NCBI RefSeq assembly: GCF_016056305.1
Contig: NZ_JAECZC010000045.1
Coordinates: 1 to 44,671 of the forward strand
Length of the DNA stretch: 44,671 nucleotides
Source: Amazonocrinis nigriterrae CENA67
GTDB lineage: Bacteria > Cyanobacteriota > Cyanobacteriia > Cyanobacteriales > Nostocaceae
Direction: 5' to 3'
Part shown: positions 42,425 through 44,671 of the stretch, piece after piece
Layout: each line of letters opens with the position of its first letter
Position numbering within the stretch: the stretch's first letter is position 1
The notes under the pieces: model-generated
What the model was told of the DNA's origin: nothing
The model's input: the letters and a program-made list of their open reading frames with translations, nothing else
The model's database searches: none
Position numbers and translations under genes: made by a program

Positions 42425-44623
42425 TTACTTCTGAAACGAAGTAGTGAGGGTGACGCGTCCCTGTGAACCGTAAGCAACTTCACTAATGTAAAGATTAGGA
42501 TCATGAAGCTCGGCGATAATGTGTTGGGCTGAGAGTTGGGCATCCAAAGCGGGACTTAAATCAATGGCGCGAGCAAACACTCTGGGCCATTCCCATCTCA
42601 GCGTCTTAACTAATCCGAATAAGCCAGCAGCGATCGCACCAAATTTGGTGTTATGCTCAAGCCCAAAGGCTCCATCTAATCGAGTCACTGTCAGAAAACA
42701 ACTACGTTCATAACGCGCTGCTTCGTTGAGGGATTTCTTTAGGTGTTTGGCTATGAAGAAGACATGCTTAACTATGGCTTTGTCCTGTTCTAGATAGGAA
42801 ATTGGGCTGGTGTGGCTCGTCTGGAATACTGGATGAATGTGGATCAGCGCCCCAATGCTGCCGAAGTTAGTCGCGATCGCTAATAATTTGTGTTGGAGTA
42901 GTTCTTCACTCATATCTGCTAAGGTGATGCGATTAACTCCGGCTGGTAAAGGCGCTTGTTGGGGGATGAGCGATTGGGGGAAGCTTAAAACTACTACTTT
43001 CCAACCGCGTTCTACTAAGGTTTTCGCTACTTGGGAGGTGGTGAGGGAACCATCATCAGTAATTAAACCGATGTGTCCCTCTGGTAAAGTGAAATCTAAA
43101 CTATCCGGTGGTGGCAGGAATTTGAGTTTAGCTGGACGCCGCGCCACGTTACCGATTATCTGGACTGGCTGGAAGTCAAACTGTGGCTGAGACTTTTTTT
43201 TTTCACCTCCAACTAACCGCTGGAGATAATCAACTATTTGCCCAATGGTGCGGAGTTCTCCCAGTTCTTCGACGTTTGGCTTGGGTAGGTTGGGGTACAT
43301 TTCTTGCATCGCCCCTAAAATTTCTACCCTTTTGATGGAATCAATGCCTAAGTCAGCTTCCATATCCATATCTAATTCCAGCATCTCTACTGGGTAGCCA
43401 GTTTTCTCGCTGGTGATGGCTAACAGAGTTTGACCTAAGTCTGCATACTCATTACTAGCTGTTTCTGCAATTTCTGTAATTACTGGGGTAACAACTGGCT
43501 CAGGTGCAGTAATTACTGTTACTTCGGCTGGAGCTACAATTGTCATTACCGGTGCATCTTGCACTTGGTTAATGGCAATTTCTACAGAGACACTTTTAGC
43601 AGCGTGGGATTGCAGATATTCGACAACTTGACCGATGGTGCGTTTTTCTGCCAGTTCTTCTAAGTTTGGCTTGGGTAAATCGGGGTACATCTCTTGCAAT
43701 GCTCCCAAAATTTCTACCCGTTTGATGGAATCAATACCTAAGTCTGCTTCCATGTCCATGTCTAGTTCCAGCATCTCCACTGGGTAACCAGTTTTCTCGC
43801 TGGTGATGGCTAACAGATTTTTACCCAAGTCAGCCACATTAATGTTGGGAACAGCTATAGGTGCAGTAATTGTGAGTGCAGGTTCAGGGGTAGTTTCAAC
43901 AACGGCAAATGTGCTAATTTTAACAACAACTTCTGGCTGAGGCTCTACCACTGGAGCAGGAGCAGGTACGGGTGCTACAGGCTCTGGTTGGATTTCCCAA
44001 ACTGGAGCTACAGGTGCTTGGGCGACCTTTGAGCCATTCTTAGTTACAGGCTGCTGTACAGGTTCCGACTGGCTTTCGACTATCTTAGCGGTGGGAGGTA
44101 CAGGTGCTTCGGTGACGGGTGTAGCGATGGTGAAAGGTACAAACTGGCGATCGCTTACTCCATTGGCTGGTGTTTTTGGAAGCTGCGTAGTTTCCTCTTG
44201 TGAAAGTAACTGAGAATACTCTTGTTGGATGAGTTGGAAAAAGTTTCTCGCGTATTCTACCTGTTCTTGCAGATATTGCTCATGGATGCGTAAAGTTTCA
44301 CCTTGTTGGGCGTGAAACTGCATCATGCTGCGTTCTACGCTTTCCATGACAACTTGCTTGAGTTGTGCTGTTTCTGTGGAAGATTTGGTGTTAGCAAACA
44401 AAGCATGTTGCTGCTGCATCAGTTGGAAAAACGTTTTAGTGTATTCCATCTGATGATTTAGGTAAGTTCCGTGGGCTTGTAAATTCTCAGCTTGATTTTG
44501 TTGAAATTTTGTCAAGAGGTACTCTAAACTTTCTAGTACCCGTTGGAAATTTATAGCTTTTTCTGGTGTTGGTTGCATCTTCGATTCCTGGGCTAGTTGA
44601 TGGGAAATAATCGCAGGATTCAT
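42425..44623 (-). CDS. hglF: HglF-type subunit: helical repeat, two ACPs, ketoreductase structural half
   Basis: This 732-residue protein has two related helical segments at about 28-76 and 90-140 (each with ...QxExLxxHxxYLxxQxEYxxxFFQL), a Pro/Val/Glu-rich linker, then ACP1 (about 265-341, S299) and ACP2 (about 394-470, S429), both with DMEADLGIDSIKRVEI. A domain resembling the N-terminal structural half of a PKS ketoreductase (about 500-732, ending RVTLTTSFQK) closes the protein. The catalytic KR half is the next gene. DMEADLGIDSIKR-type ACPs in tandem are the hallmark of PUFA and hgl synthases. HetI should load phosphopantetheine on both Ser. Start at 44623; Met16 (44578) is also possible. 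hglE, carrying the first KS-AT, is expected just right of the window. Symbol by gene order. Confidence 0.85.
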   Translation of the reverse strand: MNPAIISHQLAQESKMQPTPEKAINFQRVLESLEYLLTKFQQNQAENLQAHGTYLNHQMEYTKTFFQLMQQQHALFANTKSSTETAQLKQVVMESVERSMMQFHAQQGETLRIHEQYLQEQVEYARNFFQLIQQEYSQLLSQEETTQLPKTPANGVSDRQFVPFTIATPVTEAPVPPTAKIVESQSEPVQQPVTKNGSKVAQAPVAPVWEIQPEPVAPVPAPAPVVEPQPEVVVKISTFAVVETTPEPALTITAPIAVPNINVADLGKNLLAITSEKTGYPVEMLELDMDMEADLGIDSIKRVEILGALQEMYPDLPKPNLEELAEKRTIGQVVEYLQSHAAKSVSVEIAINQVQDAPVMTIVAPAEVTVITAPEPVVTPVITEIAETASNEYADLGQTLLAITSEKTGYPVEMLELDMDMEADLGIDSIKRVEILGAMQEMYPNLPKPNVEELGELRTIGQIVDYLQRLVGGEKKKSQPQFDFQPVQIIGNVARRPAKLKFLPPPDSLDFTLPEGHIGLITDDGSLTTSQVAKTLVERGWKVVVLSFPQSLIPQQAPLPAGVNRITLADMSEELLQHKLLAIATNFGSIGALIHIHPVFQTSHTSPISYLEQDKAIVKHVFFIAKHLKKSLNEAARYERSCFLTVTRLDGAFGLEHNTKFGAIAAGLFGLVKTLRWEWPRVFARAIDLSPALDAQLSAQHIIAELHDPNLYISEVAYGSQGRVTLTTSFQK

Positions 44624-44671
44624 TTCAGGTAGGGGGGATAAGAGAGCAGGGGGAGCAGGGGAAGCAGGGGG

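Overview
The window is chromosomal DNA from a filamentous, heterocyst-forming cyanobacterium of the Nostoc/Anabaena type. The evidence is photosystem II genes (psbB, psbT), chlP, rpaA, many GCGATCGC (HIP1) octamers, heptanucleotide tandem repeats, and a heterocyst-glycolipid (hgl) type polyketide synthase locus ending in hetN and facing hetI. Everything below is read from the sequence and from family knowledge; no database search was run.

Layout. Positions 1-4130 are a decayed border: the 5' part of an IS630-type transposase, a complete pstB-like ATPase, a DUF5132 protein, and a 5'-truncated MgtA-type P-type ATPase with two in-frame stops that abuts a dispersed repeat. Positions 4197-12440 carry a DUF2157/GDYXXLXY membrane pair, a coiled-coil/TPR protein with 153-bp internal repeats, a FAD monooxygenase, a KTSC protein and a secreted fasciclin protein. 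Positions 12498-22430 are core genome: cysA-like ATPase, chlP, rpaA, an XRE-type regulator, a HAD protein, ribosomal protein S1, psbT and psbB, with a truncated Uma2 gene and another gene remnant in between. Positions 22431-24202 are an AT-rich gap with almost no coding potential. Positions 24203-29100 hold two secreted proteins (one with a PEP-CTERM-like tail), an AhpD-like protein, hetI, a small broken carbohydrate-binding-like gene, a MITE-like hairpin and a GC-richer secreted protein.

Positions 29533-44623, all on the minus strand, are the hgl locus. In transcription order: ACP-ACP-KR(N-half) (hglF-like), a 60-residue proline-rich ORF, KR(catalytic half)-DH (hglG-like), KS (hglD-like), KS-like/AT (hglC-like), PfaD-type enoyl reductase (hglA-like), a free-standing ACP, a 626-residue protein with a TubC-type docking domain, and hetN. 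hglE would lie beyond the right edge. Together these would extend and reduce a long acyl chain on ACPs that HetI primes with phosphopantetheine, as in the synthesis of heterocyst envelope glycolipid alcohols.

The strongest point of interest is that the slot where hglB/hetM (ACP plus thioester reductase) is expected holds only an ACP, followed by an unrecognised TubC-headed protein. The HetN encoded here also reads RGSGH where the PatS-like pentapeptide RGSGR is expected. The locus is therefore either a variant hgl island with a different chain-release step or a paralogous copy. Nearly every gap between its genes carries a copy of a CTCTGCG/CTTGGCG hairpin repeat.
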